Position numbers and translations under genes: made by a program. Under the pieces are notes generated by a model that worked only from the letters and a program-made list of their open reading frames with translations, searched no databases and was not told the origin of the DNA. A DNA stretch of 64,000 bases from the NCBI GenBank assembly GCA_030998015.1, contig JARWMV010000234.1:682001-746000 (forward strand). Direction: 5' to 3'. Of the stretch, positions 1-11,046 are shown in pieces. Within the stretch, counting starts at the first letter, position 1. Each line of letters starts with the position of its first letter. This stretch comes from Ceratorhiza oryzae-sativae (Eukaryota > Basidiomycota > Agaricomycetes > Cantharellales > Ceratobasidiaceae).

Positions 1-605
1 AGTGTGCGAGTCAGCGGGGCCGGTGACGCACCCACGACCGGGTCCGGCTCGCCTGGGGATCTTTTAGTCCGAATCAACGTTGCGACGTCGAAAGTGTTCC
101 GAAGGCAAGGCACCAATATTCACTATGATGCACGGGTTCCGGTGCACACCGCCCTGCTCGGTGGGAGAGTTCGGGTTCCAACACTCGATGGCGAAGTCGA
201 AGTCCGTGTACCCGGGGGTACACAGCAAGGTCAAGAATACGTGCTGAAAGGGAGAGGTATACCTGCACTCTACGGCGGCGAAAAGGGCGATCTGTTTGTG
301 TCGTTTACGATTCAGATACCCAGGTATGCCTCATTTGCTCTGCAATCACAAGCACTAGCTAAACCCCTATCTGTAGAACTCTTACGCAACGCCAGCGCCA
401 AATCCTTCAGCAATATGCGGATGATGTGGAAGGCCGAGTGTCGAGGCCAGAGGTAGATCAGACGACCACAGCCGAGACACGTGAACGTCCGGGTGACAAA
501 CAAGATGGTACGGATAGCTTTTCCCCCTCATCGCCATCACCCACCCCCGATCCGTCCGAAAGGGGGTGGTTATCTCGCTCCTTGTCTAAGCTTTTCGGGA
601 GTTGA
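1..605 (+). CDS. MDJ1: Mitochondrial DnaJ (Hsp40) co-chaperone, 3' part
   Basis: This is the C-terminal part of a type I DnaJ protein; the J domain and zinc-binding region lie upstream of the window. The visible protein holds the C-terminal substrate-binding domain, with the family signatures GDLLVRINV, ALLGGRVRVPTLDG, VRVPGGTQQG and LKGRGIP. A 53-nt intron (324-376, gtatgc...ctgtag) splits it. After splicing the reading continues as RTLTQRQRQILQQYADDVEG to a TGA at 603-605, with a short Ser/Pro-rich tail. The LTxRQR motif after the beta-rich domain is typical of Mdj1-like proteins. These work with mitochondrial Hsp70 in folding and preventing aggregation in the matrix. Mitochondrial assignment is by family resemblance only, because the targeting peptide is not in view. 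A stop met before splicing (near 454) is an intron artefact. Confidence 0.85.
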
Positions 606-1444
606 CAATCTCTACTCTTTGCCCGATGATGTACCGCTACCATCGCGATCTCTGTTCTGCCCTGATTTGACCGGGGGCGTCGACAGCTGAAATGCCGAAT
701 GCTTCGGATCGTCGCAAGCGGGCAGCTGGGACGGGTTAGATCGTGGGTGAATTACACCACATATGCTGCGTATTAGTCTTTCTTTTTGCTCAAGCCTAAT
801 GAGGGATGTACGTGACAACCAGTGGATACCAGGCCGCCGAGGATCCGATGGACCCTCGTCGGCGAGTGATCAGCAGGGCAGCGAGCCGGGGTCGCTGGAA
901 TTTGTGCGAAAACCTGTGCAATCGGCGAGGAAGAAAACGGACTAGTGACCGGTAGATTTAGTTGAGATCGCAGTCGGGGAACATCAGCCCAAAGCGGCCT
1001 AAAGCGGCCTGAAATGGGGGCGAAAGCTTCCTTTGAGGAGCGACAGCCTCACGTGTGGTCGACGCTGATCCAGGCGTTCGGCTCGAAACACTGTTGCGCG
1101 CTTGTGTCAAATCAAAGCTCGAGCAGGGCGTAGCCCGACTGTCGGGCCTGCGAGATCGCATCGGCAGGCTTCCCTCTGGACGCGCTGTCGGATGTGCGGG
1201 CCACTTGTTTGCCACTCCGAAAGCCTGTGTACGCATTATCCAGAGCCCATACTTTCTTCACTTGCCCACGTTGGCTTGGCCGATCGTTCATCACCCAATC
1301 TTCCTACCCAGCTCCTGGTTCACCTGCTTTGGTCGCGTTGTGCCTTCAGGAGGCGCAATCCACTCATCCTTGTCAAAAGCCCCGCCAGCATAAATACACA
1401 ATTCCACATGCTGCTCCGACACCATCCCCCTCGAGTCTCCTGCC
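606..1444. other. Intergenic, no gene seen
   Basis: About 840 bases between the DnaJ stop and the MFS start. Only short overlapping open frames without family motifs or credible splice sites are present. An AT-rich CATAAATA stretch near 1388 lies about 55 bases before the MFS start codon and could serve as its core promoter. Confidence 0.4.
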
Positions 1445-4069
1445 ATGTCTTCGAGCCCGGCCCCCTCTATTGCCCCCAGCCTGTCGTCGAGGGCGTCGAC
1501 ACCGACGCTTGCTCCGTCCCAGCCCCCCAACGACAAGATCGACAGCATCTCTGTCGCAGACGCCCGCTCTGAGGTTTCTGTAGCACACCTCATCCGGCCG
1601 GCTGACGTTGAGAGCAACAGTAAGCCATGTTGGACCGTCCTCGGCCGCCCCGGTCTGAACGACTATTATCCAGCTACCTCTGCAAACGAGCTTGGCTTCG
1701 GGCGGTTGTTTGTCATACACGCAGCGTGAGTTGACCGATAGTGTTCGGTTGCATTTGACTTAGGTTACCGTACAGATTAGCGGTTTGCCTTTTTCTCGCC
1801 ATCACCGATACGGTACGTACTCCATCCACGATGATGGCCAAGGGGGAGAACTGACGGAATGCGAAATCAGACCATAGTGTCAACATCGCTGCCCACCATT
1901 AGCGCTGAGCTGGACGGTTCCACTGCGCAGTACTCCTGGGTCGGTGTAAGGTTGGCCCATTCCAAATCCTAGTTGAAATCACCAGTGGTTCTGACAATTC
2001 GCATTTCAGTTATTTGCTGACCCAGACCATATTCCAGCCCATATATGGCCAGTTTACTATGATGTTTGGTCGAAAGGTGAGCACATGAAAACAGCTGAGT
2101 TATATACGCCCACGGAGATACTGACGTTTGATGTAGCGGGTGCTATATACCTGTTTGACGTTGTTCCTTGCTACTTCCGGCTTGTGTGGAGCGGCCCAGG
2201 TAAGCCCCTAGCCTTTTGTATCGTAAACCCACTGAACACTTACGCATATACATAGACCATGACATGGCTCTTTATCGCTCGAGCACTGCAAGGTGTAGGT
2301 GGAGGCGGTATTGTCACTCTGGTGTGGGTGATACTGGACGAAGTCGCACCGGCAAAGACCCGCCATCGTTGGAACGCAGCACTGACGGTCGTATGGTCAT
2401 CTTCGGCCCTCGCTGGGCCCCTCTTGGGAGGTGTTTTTAGCGGTAAGCAACGACGTCATGATTTCCACATCTGGCCTCTAATACGCTTTGTTTGGACGCC
2501 ACAGATCTTGTCTCCTGGAGATGGGCATGTATGTCCTAGTTCCTATCTAACCCGAAATCTAGTTTCGCTGATGACCGTGTTTGAAAGTTTACATCAACTT
2601 ACCCGTTGGCTGTGTGGCTCTCATTGCTGCGGTTCTTTCTCTGAGCGCTTGGCAAGAGGCCCCGTGCAGTCAGCTGTCTGCCTACGAACTGCTCGCGACT
2701 TTTGATTGGGTGGGCCTGTGAGTTGCTTATCGGTGTCCTACCAAAGTCGGTTACTGATCCATTTTGGTTAGTGTACTCCTCGTTGGAGGAACCGCTTCAC
2801 TTGTCTTTGGTTTTATATTGGCTACTGCTGAAGGATGTAAGCTAGTGCGTCTGTGCCGATGTTGCCCATCTAACAATTTCGATTAGGGACTGCACCCATC
2901 ACTCTGATCCTCCTCATCACAGGCGTCGTTATGTTGACTCTGGGCGGGATATACGAGAGCGGTGCCCTGGGGGAGTCTATGAGCGCGGATCCGAAACATG
3001 CGCTTCTTGCTCCCAGATTGTTCCAGACACGCACAACTGGTTAGTGGTTTATACTCGATCTTGACCAAAAACTTAGCCAGATATTAGGTATCATATTGGT
3101 GTTTTCCTTCTTTCAGACGATGGCTTTCAACGCGGGTACTTTTTATTTGGCTCTCTACTACCAGGTAGCTTTGACACTCAGCCCTCCGCTCTCGTTACTA
3201 AAACACACTACAGGCTGTTCACGGTTCTAGCGCCCTGCTCGCTGGCATTGAACTCCTTCCCTATACTCTAGGTTCCTCCTTGGTGTCTTTGATCGGATTC
3301 TATGTAACTGAGAAAACCAAGGCACACAACGCCATCATCCGAGTGGGGCTGGCTATTATGGCTACTGGCTTTGGTGCGTACCTTAGGTATAGATTATATA
3401 TTACAATGAAATTGACTTATCTACGGCAGGTCTTATGACATTGCTCAACGAAAAATCAAATGTTGTCATGCAAGCTTTGATTCCCTTGGTTGCTGGTTTT
3501 GGAGTAGGGTTGTTGCTCAAAACACCCGTCACTGCGCTCGCATCCGCTATGCCAGGGTATGGTACTCCCGCGGTGACTGGTGGCTTGTTCCTAGTTCGCT
3601 TTATTGGAGCATCATCGGGCGTGGTATGTTCGGTTCTCCGTCCCTCCCGATCCCTGGGCTAAAGTTTTTTTCTAGTCTGTGGGGGGAGCGATTTATGAGA
3701 GCCGCCTCGCCGCCATGCTGCCGGCGGAGTTTGACTTGAACATCTCAGCACCGAATTTCGACTACCGTGTATTAACAGAACTCGAACCCGAAACCTTGCG
3801 AGCCGCGGTCATCCAAGCGGTCTCTCAGTCTATCTCGGTGAGCCCAGCCTGACGTCGGCGTCCGGTACACGAGACTAAGATTATCGTGATTCTAGTCTAT
3901 CTGGATGGTATGCACGCCATGCCTTGTCATCGGATTTCTTGTACGTTCTTCCCTCGTTGATGATCCTTTACATGCATGCTAAATCTATCGCAAAAAAGCT
4001 TTCCTTGTTCATGAAACACTACCCGGAGGACGAGGCATCGGTATCGGATAATGAAACGTTATCTTGAGA
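1445..4069 (+). CDS. MFS multidrug exporter, 14-TM (DHA2) type
   Basis: A major facilitator exporter, expected to pump small toxic or secondary compounds out of the cell by proton antiport at the plasma membrane. The N-terminus is Ser/Pro-rich and cytosolic. TM1 ends in the signature LAITDTTIVSTSLPTIS, and the next exons give YLLTQTIFQPIYGQF (motif A region), ARALQGVGGGG (motif B) and SALAGPLLGG (motif C, typical of exporters). Further exons give FYINLPVG, FLVRFIGASSGV and a C-terminal tail ending at TGA 4067-4069. About 14 short introns were needed, all GT-AG. The splice at 1725/1776 joins GRLFVIHA to ALAVCLFL. A 54-nt GT-AG stretch (1620-1673, CTGAAC branch-like site) may be a further in-frame intron. 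Substrate is unknown. No neighbouring biosynthetic genes suggest one. Confidence 0.85.
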
Positions 4070-5217
4070 AGACAACACTACGAAGACCTTGCCTGGGGCT
4101 CGATCAAACCGAGTTTGGGTAGGCACATACGTGCAAAAGCGGACTTTGAATCTTATCACGATTTCTTGCATCAAGCTTTCTTACTTTATTTTTTTCCTCA
4201 TATACGCACGCGAAACTGTTGATTTCAGCCGTCTCCCCTGGCTGATGTTGTTCACTCTGTTGTTTTTTAGTTAGCTTCGTTCAGATGTATAAGTAGTCCA
4301 ACAAGGTTTCTGGCCTCCCATCGCCTGTGATCGATCTGCGTAATTCAATGAAGATTTTCTTTTATGCTTCGGCTCTGGATACGATGCAGTGTGATCGATC
4401 CGGAATTTGATTTCCTGTCGGAGGTTTTGTGTGGCGAGGCTACGCACCCCTTAATGTGCTTTGCTAGTGCGACATCGCACCGCCATCTGCAACATCGATG
4501 CCGTTTTGCCCGCTGTATATCGGCTATAGATAGGCTGAAGCGTCTTAATAGGAAACCGGCGGGGCCAAAGCACGGAGCCAAACAACGGTCGATCTTCGCA
4601 TCGCGCCACCGATTGTGTAACTCACATATAACAAACCGGCGCAGATCGATTGTCATAGCGAGATATTTGATGGCACTAGCCGTGGTCATTATTTACTCGC
4701 CGCTGGGCCAGCCGACCATGGGTGTATGTCCGTTTACGATAATTTTGATATTGCTACTTGCGATGCAATATCATTCGTGTCGCGTTAGGCCGCCATCAAT
4801 GCCGCCACATTTGTTGGGCAGTCCGGTCGGTCCACGTTCGTGGGGATCATCTGATGTAGCGTGGTACTCTCACCCAACTCGCGCTAGCGCTATTCTCACG
4901 CGTTCTCCAGAGTCTTCGCTCGTTCATCACAGGGCCGCCCCACATCCAGCAAGCACGCACTGACGAGCCAAGAAGGCACACACAAAGGTAGCAACAATCT
5001 TTATGGTTAAGGTTAGGAAACACATATGAACAATAATCAATCATCGGGCGACACAGAGCAGATGAGTGGACCGGCAACACAACATTGGAAAATGGAAACA
5101 AGATGGCGTGGGCCCCCGATGAACCGCAGCCAAGCAAAACACGCAAATTCATCACACATCGTCCTTTGAAAAACAGGCGAAATTCATAGTGGGGGGGTGA
5201 CCGTCAACCACGATCGT
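4070..5217. other. Intergenic, no gene seen
   Basis: About 1.15 kb between two gene ends that face each other. A 199-codon open frame at 4364-4963 (+) shows no recognisable domain, and its composition does not look like the neighbouring genes. I see no repeats or RNA genes. Confidence 0.4.
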
Positions 5218-7896
5218 CTATGGCCACTGGCGCGAGTTGGGTCCGACCGCAACCTCTGACCAGTTGTGAAGCTCGTTGGCAGAGCCGTTGGACACAGACC
5301 CAAACGACGGGCTCGCCGCATGTCTGGCTTGGTTGACTTGTGGGGGTACCCATTGGCCGCTACCGGAACGGCCGTGGTACGGGGACATGGTCGACGACGG
5401 AGTCGCTCGCCCGGGCGTATCGTTCGATGACCCGTTGACGTTGTACGGAGTCGAACCACCCGAGATGCGCGCTTCGGGTGAACGAGTAGCCAGCGAAGGA
5501 ATGCTTGCATCACCCGACAAGGAGTAGCGATGTGTGTTCTGGTTCTGAACCGAATTCACAGGCGTCATGGGCGACATAGGGGCCAGGCGCTGTTCGAAGA
5601 CGTGCAAGTCAGTGTGGGAAGACATGCCATAACCAATATTTCCTTACCTGGGACATGAGACCCGAGGTGATGTCGCCAAAGTGTCTGTGCGCGTAATCGC
5701 CGGTCGCGGTTGCCGGCCCTGGCGAAGGACGCGTCGTCGAGATCGCAGGGTTAGCCGAAAACGGAAAGGCCGAGACCGCGTGCGCGGGTGTGTTGTCCAA
5801 AGCGGTGTCGACACGTAAAGATCCTAACGCGTGCCGACCGTATGGCACAAAGTTTTGTTCGGCTTGTACGGTCGTTGCAGAAGTCGGCGACGTCACTTCT
5901 GCGGGTGCCGCGGGGGATGGGCGCCCTGGGGCGTTACCCCCAGAGGACTCGCGCGACTTGGCTGAGATGCGTGCTAGGATCGACGCCGGCTGGTCGTTCG
6001 GATCGCTGTTGGTGCTGAGAGACCTTGCTCGGCCATCCTGCTGCGCTGGGGGTTGGGGGTTGGCTCGCGAAGACTCGGCGTTTGATGGGGAAGGAGCCCC
6101 AGGAAGACCGGGGGCCCCAGAGACAGGCAACTCGGTATGAATGAAGCAGCATCTTTTTTTACCCCACAACAGTGAGATTAAAAATCGTTTACGAGTTCTG
6201 GGTGAACCTACCGTTTACCATACGGACACGACCCCGAAACCCAAAATGTGCGACAGATTTCGGTCTTGTACTGAAAGAGAATGGCGATAAGAACCAGCAG
6301 GACGATCATGTAAGAGGTTCTGCGTACCTTGGGGTGACGTGCGACCTTGCGGATCTCTTCCTCTCCGTGGGCAAACTGGCATTTAGGTCCGTAGCGGCAT
6401 GTGCCCTTTTCTTCCCAGCTCCTGCACAGCTCGGTCTTGTACAGTCCCAACTTGCGGTTGTTCGCACTGGGTCCACCGTGGTTCTCACGCAAATAGGCAG
6501 GCGCATCGTATTGAAGCTGACGAGCGAGGGCCTGAGCTAATGCGGGCGTGTAAGCATCGGCCTGGGTATAGAAGTTATTTGGCGAGTATGGAGCGCCGTA
6601 CATCGCACCCGCCACGTGGTTGATGTGAGGCGGGGGGTAGGACTGGAGAGCGGTCAGAAGCGCAGCGGCGTCTCGAATCGCCGGATCTGAAGCGGAATGA
6701 TGGTGTGCTGCTCGAATGTGGGGGGCATGCCCGTGCGGATAGCCGACGCTGACGCCACGCTCGTGGTGCATGTCTCCGTACAACGGGGGAGGGGCAGCCG
6801 GAGCGGGCATGGGAGCATAAGCGCCAGGAGGTGGGGCTGCATACGGAGCCTGGGGGTACCGGTAATCGATGCTCGGGGCGTAGTGGGCGGTCGGAGGAAC
6901 CGCCTGGGGTGGGAGGGTGACAGGCATGGGCATGGCTGCCATCGCACGCACGCCCATCTCGGTCGGGTATCTGTACTCGAGCGTGTGGTCGTCCGTGGTG
7001 GACTGGGACGGGATGGGGTGGGTGCGGTAGTCGTACTGCTCCGCGCTTGCGTCGAGCGGCATGTTGGGCGCAGGGCCGAGGGGCATGTGTGCGGCATGGA
7101 TAGCCTGGGGATACTGCGGCACGGGGTGCTGGGCCGAGGGTCGTTCTTGATGGGCAAAGCTGGACGCGAACGACTTGTCCATCGCGGTGATCGGGTCGTC
7201 CTGGAGCGCAGCCTTGGCATCGATGCTGGCCTTGGATTGGTGAAGCGGCGTCAGAACGCTGGCGGGCCCGTCAGAGGACGTGGTAGCAGAGGAAGGCGAA
7301 CGAGAGTGACTGTACGAGAATAGAGTATTGTCGCCTGGCTCGTTGGTCGGGGCCGTGGGGGAGATGGACGAGCCCGAGTCGCCGCTCCGGGGGATCGCGC
7401 GGTCGGCGGCCTCTGGGGGGTCGGACACGTGGAGCCTGCTCATGTCGTCGGCGACGTCGGACCAGCCGGGGCCCGCGTCGTCGACGACGGGCGTGGGGGA
7501 CTTGAACGCCCAGCCCTGGCGGCCGGCAAACTTGGCGGCGCGCGCGACGGTGGCGGACGCGGGGCCCTTGAAGTCGCCAAAGCCGGAGGACTTGTCTGCC
7601 TCGATGGCGGACATGGCGATGGGCATCTTGGGGTCGTGGAAGTCGGTGGTGGAGACGGCGGGGAGCATGGCGCGACCGCCGAGGATGAGCGGCGAGGGCG
7701 AGTACGCGGTGTGGGTCGGGCGCATCGAGGAGCGTTTGGTGAGCGGAGGCGTCGAGCGGTCGAGCTCGATTTTGTGGTTGGGGGACGGGGCCGGGCGCGG
7801 GTCGAGGTCGTTGCGGCCGGGGTCAGACATGTCGTGCGGTCGTGAGACTACTCGTGCGGGGCGTTCATAAAATGTCGTGTCTGGGTCAGTCAGCAT
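5218..7896 (-). CDS. Tandem CCCH zinc-finger protein (tristetraprolin/Zfs1/Cth type)
   Basis: A predicted mRNA-binding regulator of the TTP family, which binds AU-rich 3' UTRs and promotes decay (family knowledge). A long, low-complexity Ser/Pro/Ala-rich N-terminal half precedes two fingers. Finger 1 reads [20 protein letters not shown] and continues CQFAH (C-x8-C-x5-C-x3-H). Finger 2 begins YKTEICRTF and closes CPYGKRCCFIH with the same spacing. The linker length and the YKTE(L/I)C lead-ins are the family hallmark. Introns: 6271-6327 (57 nt, between the fingers), 6153-6211 (inside finger 2) and 5590-5647. The C-terminal tail is again Ser/Pro-rich and ends QWP-stop at 5218-5220. The first ATG is at 7896; an ATG at 7830 (MSDPGRND) has a better context (G at -3) and may be the true start. 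The frame stays open far upstream, but that GC-rich sequence looks non-coding. Confidence 0.85.
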
Positions 7897-8720
7897 CGGT
7901 CGCCCGCGCGCAGGACACGGCTCACTAGATATTTTCGATTTGTTCAGTTGCTGCTCGACAATAATCAATGCAGAATAAGTAAGTGCAAAGCGATGAAAGG
8001 GCAGAGCTGCCTCCGCGTGGAAGGATAGATACGATAATAAAATGTGGTGGCCGACGTCGACAACGCTGGTCCGGCGAGGAGACGGGCACAGGGGACCGCG
8101 TTTATCAAGGCCCTCGAGCCGACACGCGCAAAGGAACAGAAGCCGCCACACACCTCGTTGCTGATCTCCCACACCGCGCCGCTTCGCCCACTCCCTGCCT
8201 CGTCTGCGGCCTGCCCTGCGCCATCGCCACCCAGGCCTGCGCTGCTGCTGCCGCTGCTGCTGCCGACCGGCCCACCGAGCCCGGCGTCGGTGTATGCGGC
8301 GGCGCGGGCGGGTACGCGTTCTGGCCCCCACGCTGTGCAGCGCATGTATCGCGAAATCGGGGGTGGGCACCCATCGATCCGACGGGCGCCAACGTGATGC
8401 ATAGAGCCACCGAGACTCGCCCCATTCATTAACGTGCGGCTCTCTTACGGCGATCTTACGTCTATCGTTTTCCTTTGTGCCACCCCACACGTGACTTGGA
8501 CGTCACTGCCACTGCCACCGACACTGCCACCCGCCCCCAGCGCCCCCAACCGTTGCTCCGCTCTAGCCGATCAGCTCCCGTTATCGTCATCCGGCTCGTC
8601 ATCCGGAGCCGCTATCCGAGTGCTGCTGGTGTCTGCCCCCCCGCTCGCGTGACCACGTCCACCACCACCACCAGCACAGACCCCCGCTCAGCCGCCTGCT
8701 GCCTGCTGCCGCTCACCGCA
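7897..8720. promoter_or_regulatory. Shared divergent promoter region
   Basis: About 0.8 kb between two genes transcribed outward (CCCH protein to the left, lipid kinase to the right). It is rich in C/T tracts, CTGCTG and CCACCA runs. The overlapping open frames on both strands have no domain and are best read as GC-rich noise. I cannot name any specific operator. Confidence 0.4.
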
Positions 8721-10499
8721 ATGTCGACGCCGATTCTCACTCCGACCGCCTCGCACCCCTCCAAGGCCCTGTCGGTCCAGACGCCCCAACGCCCTCGACC
8801 GCTCTCCTATTCGTCTGTCAGCTCGCTCGCCAGCAATGCCACCAGTGTCATGATGCTGCCCGAGGGCGATGTCGAAGAGGTCACAGAAGAGGGCGTGCGC
8901 CACGCAGACCTCAAACTCGAAGCCAGGTGCGTGCCACTTATCTCGCTGCTCGCCTCCACGCGGTCGCAATTGACCAAGTGACAGTCGACGGACCAACCCT
9001 GCATGGGCAGTACATCCTCTCCGCAACGTCGACCGCATACGTCCTACTGACGCTTCTGCCCCCTCCCCAGGAAATACAAGACCGCGCCCTTCCGCCAGGC
9101 CTTGCTCCAGGTTTTCCAGACGATTCGCGTTCCGACCTGGACATCCACCACCCTCGAGCCCGAACACGTCCAGATATCCAAAGTCTCAGGGGCACTCACC
9201 AACGCCGTCTTCTTCATCTCCTACTCGGGCAACGCTCCCCCCACCTCCACATCGGTCCCCCAATCTTCCGCCCCGTCGGCCCCACATCTCTCGCATCACA
9301 GCTCCTCGTACTCTCAAACCTCTTCTCCGCGCACCGTTCTGCTCCGAATCTACGGGCCCTCGTCCTCTACGCTCATTTCTCGACCAGACGAGCTGCATAC
9401 ACTTCATATCCTTTCTTCCGTCTACCGCATCGGCCCACGCGTTTTCGGCACCTTTCAGAACGGTCGGGTCGAGGAATGGTTCGATTCCAGTGCGCTTACC
9501 AGCCAGGACTTGCGTGACCCAGTTCAGAGTCGCTGGATCGGAATGCGCATGCGCGAGCTCCATAGCGTCGACGTCCTAGGCGTCGTTGGCCCGACCTGGA
9601 ACGGCCAGGAGACGGTTCTCAAGAACGTATTCGCGTGGCGAGGGCCTGCCAAGGAAGTTCTCGACATGCTCAAGGCCAAGGAAAACAGGGGCGAGATTAC
9701 TCCTGGCCATGTCTGGCATGGGGTTAGGCACAAGCTCGATCTCGACGAATTTGCGCGTGCATGGGATGCCTATTGGGCGTGGCTCCAGAAATGGGAGGAA
9801 GACTATGGAAGAAGCGAGATCGTCTTTGCCCACAATGATGCCCAGTACGGCAACCTGCTTCGTTGGAACAAACCTGCAGCCGGCAAGCAGGATCACCATC
9901 GGGTGAGTCGCGCCACTCTAGTTTGAGAGTCACACGACTTACAGCGTCAGATCATCGTCGTCGACTTTGAGTATGCGGCTCCCAACCCGGCTGCGTTTGA
10001 CATTGCGAACCACTTTCACGAGTGGATGGCCAACTACCACAACCCCGACGCACCACATGTCCTCACACGTTCTCGCTACCCCACGCGAGGCGAGCGTTGG
10101 AACTTTTACTGCGGCTATCTGACATCCCCCACGCTGGCTCTGGCAACGCCTTTGACCGTGTCCCCAGCTCCGACCAGACAATCCTCGTTTAACGCAAACT
10201 GGTCTGCGTCATCCCTTAGTCTCAACGGGTCCAACGGCGGTTCTAGGCCCAAACCCAGGTCGCCGTCGTCGCCTGGCCTGGTGGGGCAGGTCGAGGGCGA
10301 GGAGCTTATGGACACGTTGGATGCTCAGGTATATGCATGGTCCCCGGCCTCGCACGCGGTGTGGGGTATTTGGGGAATCGTTCAAGCAAGTGATGATGTG
10401 ACGACGGGAGCGATTAGTGATTTCGATTATCTGGGCTATGCAATAGGGCGACTCGAGATGTTCAAGGAGGAGCTCGTCGAGCGCGGTATCAAGTGGTGA
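8721..10499 (+). CDS. Choline/ethanolamine kinase
   Basis: This enzyme phosphorylates choline or ethanolamine with ATP, the first step of the Kennedy pathway for phosphatidylcholine and phosphatidylethanolamine, in the cytosol. Three exons (8721-8926, 9071-9902, 9945-10499) give about 530 residues. The catalytic loop reads HNDAQYGNLL (Brenner-type HxDxxxxN). The metal-binding DFE motif follows in the third exon as IIVVDFEYA, then NPAAFDIANHFHEW, a family signature. The substrate-selective N-terminal part includes SGALTNAVFF. A Ser-rich insert lies near residue 140, and another low-complexity insert follows CGYLTSP near the C-terminus. Choline and ethanolamine kinases cannot be told apart safely here. 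Start chosen at the first ATG with a Ser/Thr-rich leader. Stop TGA at 10497-10499. Confidence 0.9.
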
Positions 10500-11046
10500 A
10501 CCTTGTGAATTTGATCGGGCCATTTTCTTTCTTTGTGTATGTATCGATAAATAAACGTGGTTTGGCTTTGTCGTTGCGGGACTACCGAATCCGCCTTGGG
10601 GCAACAGCATACAATTTTGTGTTTGGATCGTTCGATGATGTCGCTGTGAGATCACCAGGAGGATCTTGGCGTGAGGATAAACCCGGTACCGCATCGGTTT
10701 TACGGTCCTGACGTAATCCGTCGGTGGGAAGTTACGGGACTCTCGAAACCACTAGTTCAGGCCGAAGCTCAATGATCTTTGTCCACGTATTCCCTCTTGA
10801 AGTTTCTGCTTGTTCCGGACGCCGAGTCTTGTCTATACGCTGTGGCTGCTGTCTCCATAGGACCGAGTGACCTGCCAAGCGAAATCGGACCCGGGTCATC
10901 TGTGAGACTATAGATTCCCGTGTCGTATGATTCTCCTTAGACCGCAACTAACGTGACCCCACGTAGTCTTGTTTGATACTGTCACCCCTCAGTCCTCGAT
11001 TCGCGGAGCATTCTGCTCGACAACTAGACGTGAGAGTCGAGAAATA
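10500..11046. other. Intergenic, no gene seen
   Basis: About 550 bases between two genes on the same strand. It should contain the kinase 3' UTR and the Nramp promoter. No further coding or repeat signal was recognised. Confidence 0.4.

Noticed and set aside
4364..4963. 199-codon plus-strand frame
   Set aside because: No domain, unusual Cys/His/Arg mix, overlapping open frames on the other strand, and no splice partners.
6697..7870. Long plus-strand frames of up to 208 codons
   Set aside because: They lie opposite the low-complexity, GC-rich N-terminal half of the CCCH protein and show only the mirror composition.
7897..8490. N-terminal extension of the CCCH protein to 760 codons
   Set aside because: The extra sequence ([25 protein letters not shown]) is GC-rich intergenic composition with overlapping frames on both strands. 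A normal start lies at 7896 or 7830.
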